Source: Streptomyces sp. Ru62 (lineage in GTDB: Bacteria; Actinomycetota; Actinomycetes; Streptomycetales; Streptomycetaceae). Taken from it: a DNA stretch of 64,000 nt. Positions 15,175-22,603 of the stretch are shown piece after piece. Location: the NCBI RefSeq assembly GCF_002920615.1, contig NZ_PQSU01000012.1, forward strand, positions 124,001 through 188,000, written 5' to 3'. The notes under the pieces are model-generated. The model was not told the DNA's origin and made no database searches. It saw only the letters and a list, made by a program, of their open reading frames with translations. The position numbers and the translations under genes are program-made. How positions within the stretch are numbered: position 1 is the first letter of the stretch; each line of letters begins with the position of its first letter.

Positions 15175-15208
15175 CAGGGGCGCCTCCGGGAATCCGGAGG
15201 CGCCCCTG
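15175..15208 (-). terminator. Terminator of aspC
   Basis: CAGGGGCGCCTCCGG (15175-15189) pairs perfectly over 15 bp with 15194-15208 around loop GAAT. Read on the minus strand the hairpin is followed by TTCGTTTGTG, a partial T tract. It lies 17 nt past the aspC stop. Confidence 0.85.
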
Positions 15209-15224
15209 TCCAGGAACGGACGAC

Positions 15225-16451
15225 TCAGTCCCTGGCCTCCGCCAGCAGCTTCTGGATGCGGCTCACGCCCTCGACGAGGTCCTCGTCACCGAGCGCGTAC
15301 GACAGCCGCAGGTAGCCCGGCGTGCCGAAGGCCTCGCCCGGGACGACCGCGACCTCGGCCTCCTCCAGGATCAGCGCGGCCAGCTCGACGGTGTCCTGCG
15401 GGCGCTTGCCGCGGATCTCCTTGCCGAGCAGCCCCTTGACCGACGGGTAGGCGTAGAAGGCGCCCTCCGGCTCCGGGCAGACCACGCCGTCGATCTCGTT
15501 GAGCATCCGCACGATCGTCTTACGGCGCCGGTCGAAGGCCTCGCGCATCTTCGCCACGGCGTCGAGGCCACCGGAGACGGCGGCCAGCGCGGCCACCTGG
15601 GCGACGTTGGAGACGTTCGAGGTGGCGTGCGACTGGAGGTTCGTCGCGGCCTTGACCACGTCCTTCGGGCCGATGACCCAGCCCACGCGCCAGCCGGTCA
15701 TGGCGTACGTCTTCGCCACACCGTTGACCACGATGCACTTGTCGCGCAGCTCGGGGAAGAGCCCCGGCAGGGACACGGCGGCGGCCTCGCCGTAGACCAG
15801 GTGCTCGTAGATCTCGTCGGTGAGCACCCACAGGCCGTGCTCGACGGCCCAGCGGCCGATCGCCTCGGTCTCGGCCTCGGAGTACACCGCGCCGGTCGGG
15901 TTGGACGGGGAGACGAAGAGCACGACCTTCGTCTTCTCCGTGCGCGCCGCCTCCAGCTGCTCCACCGTGACGCGGTAGCCGGTGGTCTCGTCGGCGACGA
16001 CCTCGACCGGGACACCGCCGGCCAGGCGGATCGACTCGGGGTAGGTCGTCCAGTACGGCGCGGGGACGATGACCTCGTCGCCCGGGTCGAGGATCGCGGC
16101 GAACGCCTCGTAGATGGCCTGCTTGCCGCCGTTGGTGACCAGGATCTGCGAGACGTCGGGCTCCCAGCCGGAGTCGCGCAGCGTCTTCGCCGCGATGGCG
16201 GCCTTCAGCTCGGGGAGGCCGCCGGCCGGGGTGTAGCGGTGGTACTTGGGGTTCTTGCAGGCCTCGACGGCCGCCTCGACGATGTAGTCCGGGGTCGGGA
16301 AGTCGGGCTCACCGGCGCCGAAGCCGATCACCGGACGCCCGGCGGCCTTCAGGGCCTTGGCCTTGGCGTCCACGGCGAGGGTGGCGGACTCGGAGATCGC
16401 GCCGACTCGGGCGGAGACCCGGCGCTCGGTGGGAGGGGTTGCAGCGCTCAT
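15225..16451 (-). CDS. aspC: Aspartate aminotransferase (class I, PLP)
   Basis: This 408-residue cytoplasmic enzyme transfers the amino group between aspartate and 2-oxoglutarate. Fold-type I motifs are clear: FGAGEPDFPTP near residue 44-54, TNGGKQAIYEAF near 106-117, VSPSNPTGAVY near 180-190, TDEIYEHLVY, and the PLP lysine K247 in VNGVAKTYAMTGWRVG. The ending and length match Streptomyces AspC, which has the subgroup 1-gamma form. The start at ATG 16451 (MSAATPPTERR) matches family proteins; AACGAT lies 7 nt upstream and may make it leaderless, with ATG 16460 as an alternative. Confidence 0.95.
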   Translation of the reverse strand: MSAATPPTERRVSARVGAISESATLAVDAKAKALKAAGRPVIGFGAGEPDFPTPDYIVEAAVEACKNPKYHRYTPAGGLPELKAAIAAKTLRDSGWEPDVSQILVTNGGKQAIYEAFAAILDPGDEVIVPAPYWTTYPESIRLAGGVPVEVVADETTGYRVTVEQLEAARTEKTKVVLFVSPSNPTGAVYSEAETEAIGRWAVEHGLWVLTDEIYEHLVYGEAAAVSLPGLFPELRDKCIVVNGVAKTYAMTGWRVGWVIGPKDVVKAATNLQSHATSNVSNVAQVAALAAVSGGLDAVAKMREAFDRRRKTIVRMLNEIDGVVCPEPEGAFYAYPSVKGLLGKEIRGKRPQDTVELAALILEEAEVAVVPGEAFGTPGYLRLSYALGDEDLVEGVSRIQKLLAEARD

Positions 16452-16596
16452 GCGGCCCATCGTTCCAGACCGGAAATGAGCCCGGCACACGGGTTTCACA
16501 GACTGAACAGGAAGGGTCGAGGCGTGAACACGGGTCCGAATCCGGGCCCCGGCCAGGACGATCTTCGGTCACGTGGCCCCGGACGGGCGCTTTCTG

Positions 16597-16626
16597 TTCG
16601 ACGCCGGGCCCCGGAGCACGTACACT
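16597..16626 (+). promoter_or_regulatory. Promoter of tRNA-Trp-secE-nusG
   Basis: TTCGAC (16597-16602), 18 nt, TACACT (16621-16626). Transcription would start near 16633, about 80 nt before the tRNA. TACGTT at 16693-16698 could be an additional, weaker -10. Confidence 0.7.
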
Positions 16627-16711
16627 CTCACCTCGTTGGCCTTCAGCAGCCGTCGCCGAGCCGGTGCACACCGGGCACCCGGTCGGATGCGGTACGTTGG
16701 GGGGCACGCAA

Positions 16712-16784
16712 AGGGTCGTAGCTCAATTGGTAGAGCACCGGTCTCCAAAACCGGCGGTTGGGGGTTCAAGTCCCTCCGGCCCTG
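16712..16784 (+). tRNA. tRNA-Trp (anticodon CCA)
   Basis: Acceptor stem AGGGTCG pairs with CGGCCCT and leaves discriminator G at 16784. The anticodon stem CCGGT/ACCGG encloses CTCCAAA with anticodon CCA. It sits just upstream of secE, the usual place of tRNA-Trp in actinobacteria. Confidence 0.97.
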
Positions 16785-16890
16785 CTACACACACCGCCAG
16801 GATGTGTGCGCATGTACGTACTGCAATGCACCGCCGTGCGGCTCAGAAACCGGGCGCGGCACGGCCACGACCCGGGATCAGGTGAGGACT

Positions 16891-17178
16891 ATGACGGACG
16901 CCGTGGGCTCCATCGACACGCCTGACGCCCAGGACGAGGTGTCCGAGTCCAAGAAGAGGGCTCGCAAGGGCGGCAAGCGCGCCAAGAAGGGCCCGCTCAA
17001 GCGCCTGGCCACCTTCTACCGCCAGATCATCGCGGAGCTCCGCAAGGTCGTCTGGCCCTCGCGCAACCAGCTCACCTCGTACACCACCGTGGTGATCTTC
17101 TTCGTCGCCATCATGATCGCCCTGGTGACCGTGATTGACTATGGGCTCAACCACGCGGCCAAGTACGTCTTCGGCTGA
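16891..17178 (+). CDS. secE: Preprotein translocase subunit SecE
   Basis: This 95-residue subunit of the SecYEG channel has an N-terminal charged region (SKKRARKGGKRAKKGPLKR), the amphipathic surface helix ATFYRQIIAELRKVVWPSRN and a single C-terminal transmembrane helix (TTVVIFFVAIMIALVTVI). The motif LRKVVWPSRN is diagnostic of SecE. It follows tRNA-Trp and precedes nusG by 80 nt, the standard order. The ATG is preceded by GGTGAGGAC. Confidence 0.97.
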   Translation: MTDAVGSIDTPDAQDEVSESKKRARKGGKRAKKGPLKRLATFYRQIIAELRKVVWPSRNQLTSYTTVVIFFVAIMIALVTVIDYGLNHAAKYVFG

Positions 17179-17258
17179 GCCAAGAGCGAAGGGCGCCGTG
17201 GTACCGGCGCCCGTTTTCGCATGTTCCACCCCTATGTATCCAGGAAGAAGCAGCCATC

Positions 17259-18104
17259 GTGTCTGACCCGAACCTGAACGACGACGCCACCGAGCCCCGA
17301 GGGCTGGCTGCCGAGACGGTGGACGACGAGCTCGACATCGTCGAGGGCGCGGACGAGCAGGACGAGTTCGAGGCTGCCGAGGCCGAGGCGGGTGAGCCGG
17401 CCGAGGAGGCCGCCCTGCACGCCGAGGACGAGGACGAAGAGGCCGAGGCCGACGAGGAGGCCGCCGAGGAAGAGCCCGCCGCCCCGGTGGACCCGGTCGA
17501 GGCCCTGCGCGAGGAACTGCGCACCCTGCCCGGCGAGTGGTACGTCATCCACACCTACGCCGGTTACGAGAACCGCGTGAAGACCAACCTGGAGCAGCGC
17601 GCCGTCTCGCTGAACGTCGAGGACTACATCTTCCAGGCCGAGGTGCCGCAGGAAGAGGTCGTCCAGATCAAGAACGGCGACCGCAAGACGATCAAGCAGA
17701 ACAAGCTGCCGGGTTACGTGCTGGTCCGCATGGACCTGACCAACGAGTCCTGGGGCGTCGTCCGCAACACCCCGGGCGTCACCGGCTTCGTCGGCAACGC
17801 CTACGACCCGTACCCGCTGACCCTGGACGAGATCGTCAAGATGCTCGCCCCGGAGGCCGAGGAGAAGGCCGCTCGCGAGGCCGCCGAGGCCGAGGGCAAG
17901 CCCGCCCCGCAGCGCAAGGTCGAGGTCCAGGTGCTGGACTTCGAGGTCGGCGACTCGGTCACCGTCACCGACGGCCCGTTCGCCACGCTGCAGGCGACCA
18001 TCAACGAGATCAACCCCGACTCGAAGAAGGTCAAGGGCCTGGTGGAGATCTTCGGCCGCGAGACGCCGGTCGAGCTCTCCTTCGACCAGATCCAGAAGAA
18101 CTAG
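17259..18104 (+). CDS. nusG: Transcription termination/antitermination factor NusG
   Basis: This 281-residue protein is longer than E. coli NusG because of an N-terminal acidic, Ala/Glu-rich extension of about 85 residues. The conserved NGN domain starts at GEWYVIHTYAGYENRVKTNL and includes KLPGYVLVRMDL, where RNA polymerase is bound. The C-terminal KOW domain is VLDFEVGDSVTVTDGPFA to the end. Together they act on elongating RNA polymerase and link it to Rho or ribosomal protein S10. The long acidic extension is characteristic of streptomycetes. A 21-bp terminator follows immediately, separating it from rplK. Confidence 0.97.
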   Translation: MSDPNLNDDATEPRGLAAETVDDELDIVEGADEQDEFEAAEAEAGEPAEEAALHAEDEDEEAEADEEAAEEEPAAPVDPVEALREELRTLPGEWYVIHTYAGYENRVKTNLEQRAVSLNVEDYIFQAEVPQEEVVQIKNGDRKTIKQNKLPGYVLVRMDLTNESWGVVRNTPGVTGFVGNAYDPYPLTLDEIVKMLAPEAEEKAAREAAEAEGKPAPQRKVEVQVLDFEVGDSVTVTDGPFATLQATINEINPDSKKVKGLVEIFGRETPVELSFDQIQKN

Positions 18105-18126
18105 TTCTTTTCTGGACGTACCGCTT

Positions 18127-18176
18127 CCGTGCAGGTCAGGAGGGCTGGTTCAGCCCTCCTGACCTGCACGGTTTTT
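18127..18176 (+). terminator. Very strong intrinsic terminator after nusG
   Basis: A 21-bp perfect stem (18127-18147 with 18151-18171) closes a 3-nt loop GTT and is followed by five T residues (18172-18176). This is the most classical intrinsic terminator in the window. It isolates secE-nusG from the rplKA operon, so rplK needs its own promoter in the 97 nt that remain. Confidence 0.93.
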
Positions 18177-18273
18177 GGCCGCGCATCTATACCCGTTATC
18201 GTTGTGCGGTATGCCTGCATCCGGGTGGTCCCCGGAGGCGGGCAGGACCCGAACCGAAAGGACCCGGAGAGCT

Positions 18274-18708
18274 ATGCCTCCCAAGAAGAAGAAGGTCACG
18301 GGGCTCATCAAGCTCCAGATCCAGGCCGGCGCCGCCAACCCGGCCCCGCCGGTCGGCCCGGCGCTGGGTCAGCACGGCGTCAACATCATGGAGTTCTGCA
18401 AGGCCTACAACGCGGCGACCGAGTCGCAGCGCGGTTGGGTCATCCCGGTGGAGATCACGGTCTACGAGGACCGCTCCTTCACCTTCATCACCAAGACGCC
18501 GCCGGCCGCGAAGATGATCCTCAAGGCCGCGGGCATCGAGAAGGGCTCCGGCGAGCCGCACAAGACCAAGGTCGCCAAGATCACCGAGGCGCAGGTCCGC
18601 GAGATCGCCCAGACCAAGATGGCCGACCTGAACGCGAACGACCTGGACGCCGCCGCGAAGATCATCGCCGGTACCGCGCGTTCCATGGGCGTCACGGTCG
18701 AGGGCTGA
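18274..18708 (+). CDS. rplK: 50S ribosomal protein L11
   Basis: This 144-residue protein starts MPPKKKKVTGLIKLQIQAG and contains the L11 signatures PAPPVGPALGQHGVNIMEFC and the C-terminal RNA-binding domain ending GTARSMGVTVEG. L11 binds 23S rRNA in the GTPase-associated centre and is the target region for thiostrepton and for the RelA stringent response. A weak promoter, TTGGCC-N16-TATCGT at 18175-18202, may drive it. It is followed by rplA after 102 nt. Confidence 0.97.
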   Translation: MPPKKKKVTGLIKLQIQAGAANPAPPVGPALGQHGVNIMEFCKAYNAATESQRGWVIPVEITVYEDRSFTFITKTPPAAKMILKAAGIEKGSGEPHKTKVAKITEAQVREIAQTKMADLNANDLDAAAKIIAGTARSMGVTVEG

Positions 18709-18810
18709 CCCCAACCCCCCAGCAGTCATGCGGCCGTAGCCGGTCGCACGTGGCAGGGCCTGCTCGGCCCAGGGACCACGACTCCTTCAGAACACACACA
18801 GGAGCAAGTT

Positions 18811-19536
18811 GTGAGCAAGCGCAGCAAGGCTCTCCGCGCTGCGGACGCCAAGGTCGACCGGGAGAAGCTGTACGCCCCGCTCGAGGCCGTCCGTCTGGCC
18901 AAGGAGACCTCCACGACCAAGTTCGACGCCACCGTCGAGGTCGCCTTCCGTCTGGGTGTCGACCCGCGCAAGGCCGACCAGATGGTCCGTGGCACCGTGA
19001 ACCTTCCGCACGGCACCGGCAAGACCGCCCGGGTCCTGGTCTTCGCGACCGGTGACCGTGCTGCGGCCGCGGAGGCCGCCGGCGCCGACATCGTCGGCTC
19101 CGACGAACTGATCGACGAGGTGGCGAAGGGCCGTCTGGACTTCGACGCCGTCGTCGCCACCCCGGACCTCATGGGCAAGGTCGGCCGCCTCGGCCGCGTC
19201 CTCGGCCCGCGTGGTCTGATGCCGAACCCGAAGACCGGCACCGTCACCCCCGACGTCGCCAAGGCCGTCACCGACATCAAGGGCGGCAAGATCGAGTTCC
19301 GCGTCGACAAGCACTCCAACCTGCACTTCATCATCGGCAAGGCGTCCTTCGACGACGCCAAGCTGGTGGAGAACTACGGCGCCGCGCTGGAGGAGATCCT
19401 CCGTCTGAAGCCGTCCGCCGCCAAGGGTCGCTACATCAAGAAGGCCGCGGTCAGCACCACCATGGGCCCCGGCATCCCGGTCGACCCGAACCGCACCCGC
19501 AACCTCCTCGTCGAGGAGGACCCGGCCGCCGTCTGA
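18811..19536 (+). CDS. rplA: 50S ribosomal protein L1
   Basis: This 241-residue protein starts at GTG (MSKRSKALRAADAKVDREKL). It shows the two L1 domains with the signature LGPRGLMPNPKTGTVTPDVA near residue 130 and KGGKIEFRVDKHSNLHFIIG. L1 forms the mobile stalk at the ribosomal E site and, in other bacteria, represses its own L11-L1 operon. A 102-nt gap separates it from rplK, and a hairpin with T tail follows. Confidence 0.97.
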   Translation: MSKRSKALRAADAKVDREKLYAPLEAVRLAKETSTTKFDATVEVAFRLGVDPRKADQMVRGTVNLPHGTGKTARVLVFATGDRAAAAEAAGADIVGSDELIDEVAKGRLDFDAVVATPDLMGKVGRLGRVLGPRGLMPNPKTGTVTPDVAKAVTDIKGGKIEFRVDKHSNLHFIIGKASFDDAKLVENYGAALEEILRLKPSAAKGRYIKKAAVSTTMGPGIPVDPNRTRNLLVEEDPAAV

Positions 19537-19582
19537 GCCCCCAGCTCAGCCCGGTAGCCGCGTCAGGTACGCGTAAAGAAAA

Positions 19583-19627
19583 GGGCGGGCCCTGGAACCT
19601 CTAAGGTTCCGGGCCCGTCCTTTCTTT
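19583..19627 (+). terminator. Terminator of rplKA
   Basis: GGGCGGGCCC-T-GGAACCT (19583-19600) pairs with AGGTTCC-GGGCCCGTCC (19604-19620) with one bulged base and a short CTA loop, followed by TTTCTTT. A good intrinsic terminator. Confidence 0.9.
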
Positions 19628-19702
19628 GTGCGACTTCTCGCACGACTGTCAGTGGCCTGGCATACCGTGCAGGCACAGGACACGCATTAGGGGTGGGAGT
19701 AG

Positions 19703-20623
19703 ATGATGAGCACGACCGTGCGCCGGGCGGCCCTTTGCACAGCGGTGGTGGCCGCGCTGACCGGAGTGGCCGCGTGCGGCTCCTCCGACTCCGGCAAGGA
19801 CGGCGGTGACAAGGCGGCCGGCAAGACCGCGACGCACGTCAGCCCCATCGCCGCCCTGCGCTCCGCCGAGAAGTCCACCGACAAGGCCGACTCCGCCAAG
19901 GTGCGCTCCACCACGTCCATCGGCGACCTGATGTCGATGACCGCGAACGGCGCTCTCACCTGGGGCGACGGCCTCAAGGGCAACCTGACCATCACCTACA
20001 CCGGCGGTCAGATGGCCGAGCTGATGAAGAAGGCCGGCACGCAGTCCATGGAGGCCCGGTACCTGCCGGACGCCTACTACGCGCACATGAGCGACACCTA
20101 CGCCCAGCAGGCGGGCGGCGGCAAGCACTGGATCAAGTACTCCTACGACGACCTCGCCAAGCTCGGCGGTGCCTCCGGTTCGTACATGAAGGACCAGATC
20201 CAGAACGCCACGCCGAACCAGTCCGTGAAGATGCTGCTGGCCTCCGGCGACGTCAAGAAGGTCGGCGAGGAGACGATCTCCGGCGTCCACACCACCCACT
20301 ACTCGGGCACGCTGAACGTGGCCGACCTCGCGGGCAGGACCAGCAACCTCAGCGCCGAGCAGCTGTCGGCCCTGAAGAAGCAGCTCAGCCAGGCCGGTGT
20401 GACCACCGACACCGTCGACATCTGGATCAACGACCGGGACCTCCTGGTCAAGAAGACCGAGAAGGCCGACACGGCCAACGGTGCCATGACCAACACGTCC
20501 TACTACACCGACTACGGCGTGAAGGTGACCGCCGAGGCGCCCCCGGCCGGCGACACCAAGGACTTCGCGGACATGCTGAAGTCCGGCGGCACGCTGACGG
20601 GCGGCACCGGCGCCACGTCCTGA
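19703..20623 (+). CDS. Secreted lipoprotein of unknown function (LolA/LppX-like)
   Basis: This 306-residue protein has a type II signal peptide (MMSTTVRRAALCTAVVAALT, lipobox GVAAC, modified Cys near residue 25), then a Ser/Gly/Asp/Lys linker. The mature region has many alternating strands, SIGDLMSMTANGALTWGDGL onward, and conserved Tyr/Trp positions, suggesting the half-barrel fold of LppX/LprG- or LolA-type lipid carriers. The function is not proven. It stands alone between the rplKA terminator and the rplJL promoter, a location that appears conserved in Streptomyces. GGGAG precedes the ATG. Confidence 0.85.
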   Translation: MMSTTVRRAALCTAVVAALTGVAACGSSDSGKDGGDKAAGKTATHVSPIAALRSAEKSTDKADSAKVRSTTSIGDLMSMTANGALTWGDGLKGNLTITYTGGQMAELMKKAGTQSMEARYLPDAYYAHMSDTYAQQAGGGKHWIKYSYDDLAKLGGASGSYMKDQIQNATPNQSVKMLLASGDVKKVGEETISGVHTTHYSGTLNVADLAGRTSNLSAEQLSALKKQLSQAGVTTDTVDIWINDRDLLVKKTEKADTANGAMTNTSYYTDYGVKVTAEAPPAGDTKDFADMLKSGGTLTGGTGATS

Positions 20624-20747
20624 CCCGGCGGCCCGCAGAGCCCTCCGAGGCGCGCTCGGCGTCCCTAGGAGGGCCTGCCGCCACCCACTGCCTGCCCGGC
20701 CTGCGGCGCCTCCTGTGCCCCGGCCCCAGGGGTCGTAAACGGTCGAT

Positions 20748-20777
20748 TTGCTCGACAGAGCCCTCGTCCCGTACTCT
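20748..20777 (+). promoter_or_regulatory. Promoter of rplJL
   Basis: TTGCTC (20748-20753), 18 nt, TACTCT (20772-20777), with an expected start near 20784, leaving a leader of about 238 nt before rplJ. Confidence 0.8.
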
Positions 20778-20783
20778 CTTCGA

Positions 20784-21021
20784 GAAGCCAAAGACCGCTG
20801 GTCGTTGCCGTGCGCTCGAATGAGGGTGCGGTGGCCGAAGGATCCGCTGAAAAGTGGGCGACCCGCGCAGGTGACAGTGGAAGAACTCCCGGAGTGCGCG
20901 CGCCGAGCGCGTGTACGGCCGGTCGAGTCCGCCCCGTGCGCCTGCGCCGGGGCGTTTCGTTTTCCCCAGTCCTCCTTCGGGTCCGCGCGGTCCGAATCAC
21001 CCGGAAGGAGGCCGAGGCTCT
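20784..21021 (+). ncRNA. Ribosomal protein L10 leader with attenuator hairpin
   Basis: The 238-nt untranslated leader of rplJ contains a conserved-looking core (AGCCAAAGACCGCTGGTC near 20786-20805) that resembles the L10 leader motif, to which the L10(L7/L12) complex binds and shuts down its own synthesis. Near its end CGCCCCG (20931-20937) pairs with CGGGGCG (20949-20955), followed by TTTCGTTTT: an intrinsic attenuator before the rplJ Shine-Dalgarno AAGGAGG. The small reading frames inside are not genes. Confidence 0.75.
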
Positions 21022-21552
21022 ATGGCGAGGCCCGACAAGGCTGCCGCGGTTGCGGAGCTGACGGACAAGTTCCGCAGCTCCAACGCCGCCGTGCTGACCG
21101 AGTACCGCGGTCTCACCGTGGCGCAGCTCAAGACGCTGCGCCGGTCGCTCGGTGAGAACGCCCAGTACGCCGTGGTGAAGAACACGCTGACCAAGATTGC
21201 GGCCAAGGAGGCCGGGATCACGCTGGAGGACCAGCTCTTCGCTGGCCCGACGGCCGTCGCCTTCGTCACCGGTGACCCGGTGGAGTCGGCGAAGGGTCTG
21301 CGTGACTTCGCCAAGGACAACCCCAATCTCGTCATCAAGGGCGGTGTCCTTGAGGGCAAGGCCCTCTCCGCCGACGAGATCAAGAAGCTTGCGGACCTTG
21401 AGTCCCGCGAGGTTCTGCTCAGCAAGCTGGCCGGTGCCTTCAAGGCGAAGCAGTCCCAGGCTGCCTCCGTCTTCCAGGCGCTGCCGTCGAAGCTCGTCCG
21501 CACCGTGGACGCGCTGCGCGCCAAGCAGGCCGAGCAGGGCGGTGCCGAGTAA
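21022..21552 (+). CDS. rplJ: 50S ribosomal protein L10
   Basis: This 176-residue protein starts MARPDKAAAVAELTDKFRSS after a strong AAGGAGG. The N-terminal half is the RNA-binding L10 domain (EYRGLTVAQLKTLRRSL, VVKNTLTKIAA). The C-terminal helix carrying LVRTVDALRAKQAEQ binds L7/L12 dimers. It forms the base of the L7/L12 stalk and is the autorepressor of the rplJL transcript. rplL follows after 111 nt. Confidence 0.97.
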   Translation: MARPDKAAAVAELTDKFRSSNAAVLTEYRGLTVAQLKTLRRSLGENAQYAVVKNTLTKIAAKEAGITLEDQLFAGPTAVAFVTGDPVESAKGLRDFAKDNPNLVIKGGVLEGKALSADEIKKLADLESREVLLSKLAGAFKAKQSQAASVFQALPSKLVRTVDALRAKQAEQGGAE

Positions 21553-21663
21553 TTCGGCTCGCTTTCTGACCCGCACCAACGGCGCGGGTCGCAGCGGGCC
21601 GACGTACGCCCGCCTTATCCAGTACATCCGGCACCTGCCGATTTGAGTGGAAGGACCGCCATC

Positions 21664-22053
21664 ATGGCGAAGCTCACCCAGGACGAGCTGCTTGCCCAGT
21701 TCGAGGAGATGACCCTCATCGAGCTCTCCGAGTTCGTGAAGGCCTTCGAGGACAAGTTCGACGTCACCGCTGCCGCCGCTGCCCCGGTCGTCGTTGCCGG
21801 CGGTGCCGCCGGTGGCGCCGAGGCCGCTGCCGAGGAGGAGAAGGACGAGTTCGACGTCATCCTCACCGGCGCCGGCGACAAGAAGATCCAGGTCATCAAG
21901 GTCGTGCGTGAGCTGACCTCCCTGGGTCTGAAGGAGGCCAAGGACCTCGTCGACGGCACCCCGAAGCCGGTCCTCGAGAAGGTCAACAAGGAGCAGGCCG
22001 ACAAGGCCGCCGAGGCCCTCAAGGGCGCCGGCGCGTCCGTCGAGGTCAAGTAA
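21664..22053 (+). CDS. rplL: 50S ribosomal protein L7/L12
   Basis: This 129-residue protein has the N-terminal dimerisation domain (AKLTQDELLAQFEEMTLIEL), an Ala/Gly/Val hinge near residue 38-58 and the C-terminal factor-binding domain with KIQVIKVVRELTSLGLKEAK and DLVDGTPKPVLEKVNKEQAD. Multiple copies form the stalk that recruits EF-G and EF-Tu. The ATG at 21664 is preceded by GTGGAAGGA. The upstream frame to 21643 has no similarity. Confidence 0.97.
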   Translation: MAKLTQDELLAQFEEMTLIELSEFVKAFEDKFDVTAAAAAPVVVAGGAAGGAEAAAEEEKDEFDVILTGAGDKKIQVIKVVRELTSLGLKEAKDLVDGTPKPVLEKVNKEQADKAAEALKGAGASVEVK

Positions 22054-22102
22054 GACCTTCGCGACCGCGGAAACGGCCCCCTAGGGCTGTAACGCGAACG
22101 CA

Positions 22103-22140
22103 CCGAAGGGCGATCATCCATCCGGGTGGTCGCCCTTCGG
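22103..22140 (+). terminator. Hairpin between rplL and rpoB
   Basis: CCGAAGGGCGATCATCC (22103-22119) pairs over 17 bp (two G-T pairs) with 22124-22140 around ATCC. There is no T tract. In other bacteria a partial terminator here sets the ratio of L7/L12 to RNA polymerase; this hairpin plausibly does the same. Confidence 0.75.
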
Positions 22141-22410
22141 CGTTCCCCGGGGTCCGGCCTGGGCTGCCTTGCACCTCTGTTCGTGAGGGGTAAGGTGATC
22201 TTCGTCGTGTCTCCCGATGCTCCGGTTCCGGCAAGGAACCCTTGACGAACCGCACGCAGCGCGCAATTCTCAGGACGCGTCGTCACAAGGATCCGAATCC
22301 GAGGCATGGATCGACGACGAAGAGGGCAGTATCAACGTGCGTTGAGGGCAGGCATGCCGAGGGCGTTGAAGAGGGCGTTGAGGACAACGAGGGTCTTCGA
22401 AAACCCGCAC

Positions 22411-22439
22411 TGGACATCAGTGTGCCAAGTGGCTACACT
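22411..22439 (+). promoter_or_regulatory. Promoter of rpoBC
   Basis: TGGACA (22411-22416), 17 nt, TACACT (22434-22439). The start near 22446 gives a leader of about 158 nt. The remaining 22141-22410 holds no supportable gene. Confidence 0.78.
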
Positions 22440-22603
22440 GACCCTTTGCGCTGCCTGTTAGCTGTCCCCTGCCCGTCACCAGGGGTCTGCCCTCACTCGA
22501 GCACAGTCGACCGAAGCCCCCCTGACCTGGGGTTTCCGTCCTTGTGTACGGGAGAGGGACCGGTACGCGCGTAGTGAGTCCGAGCCCTCGGAAGGACCCC
22601 CTC

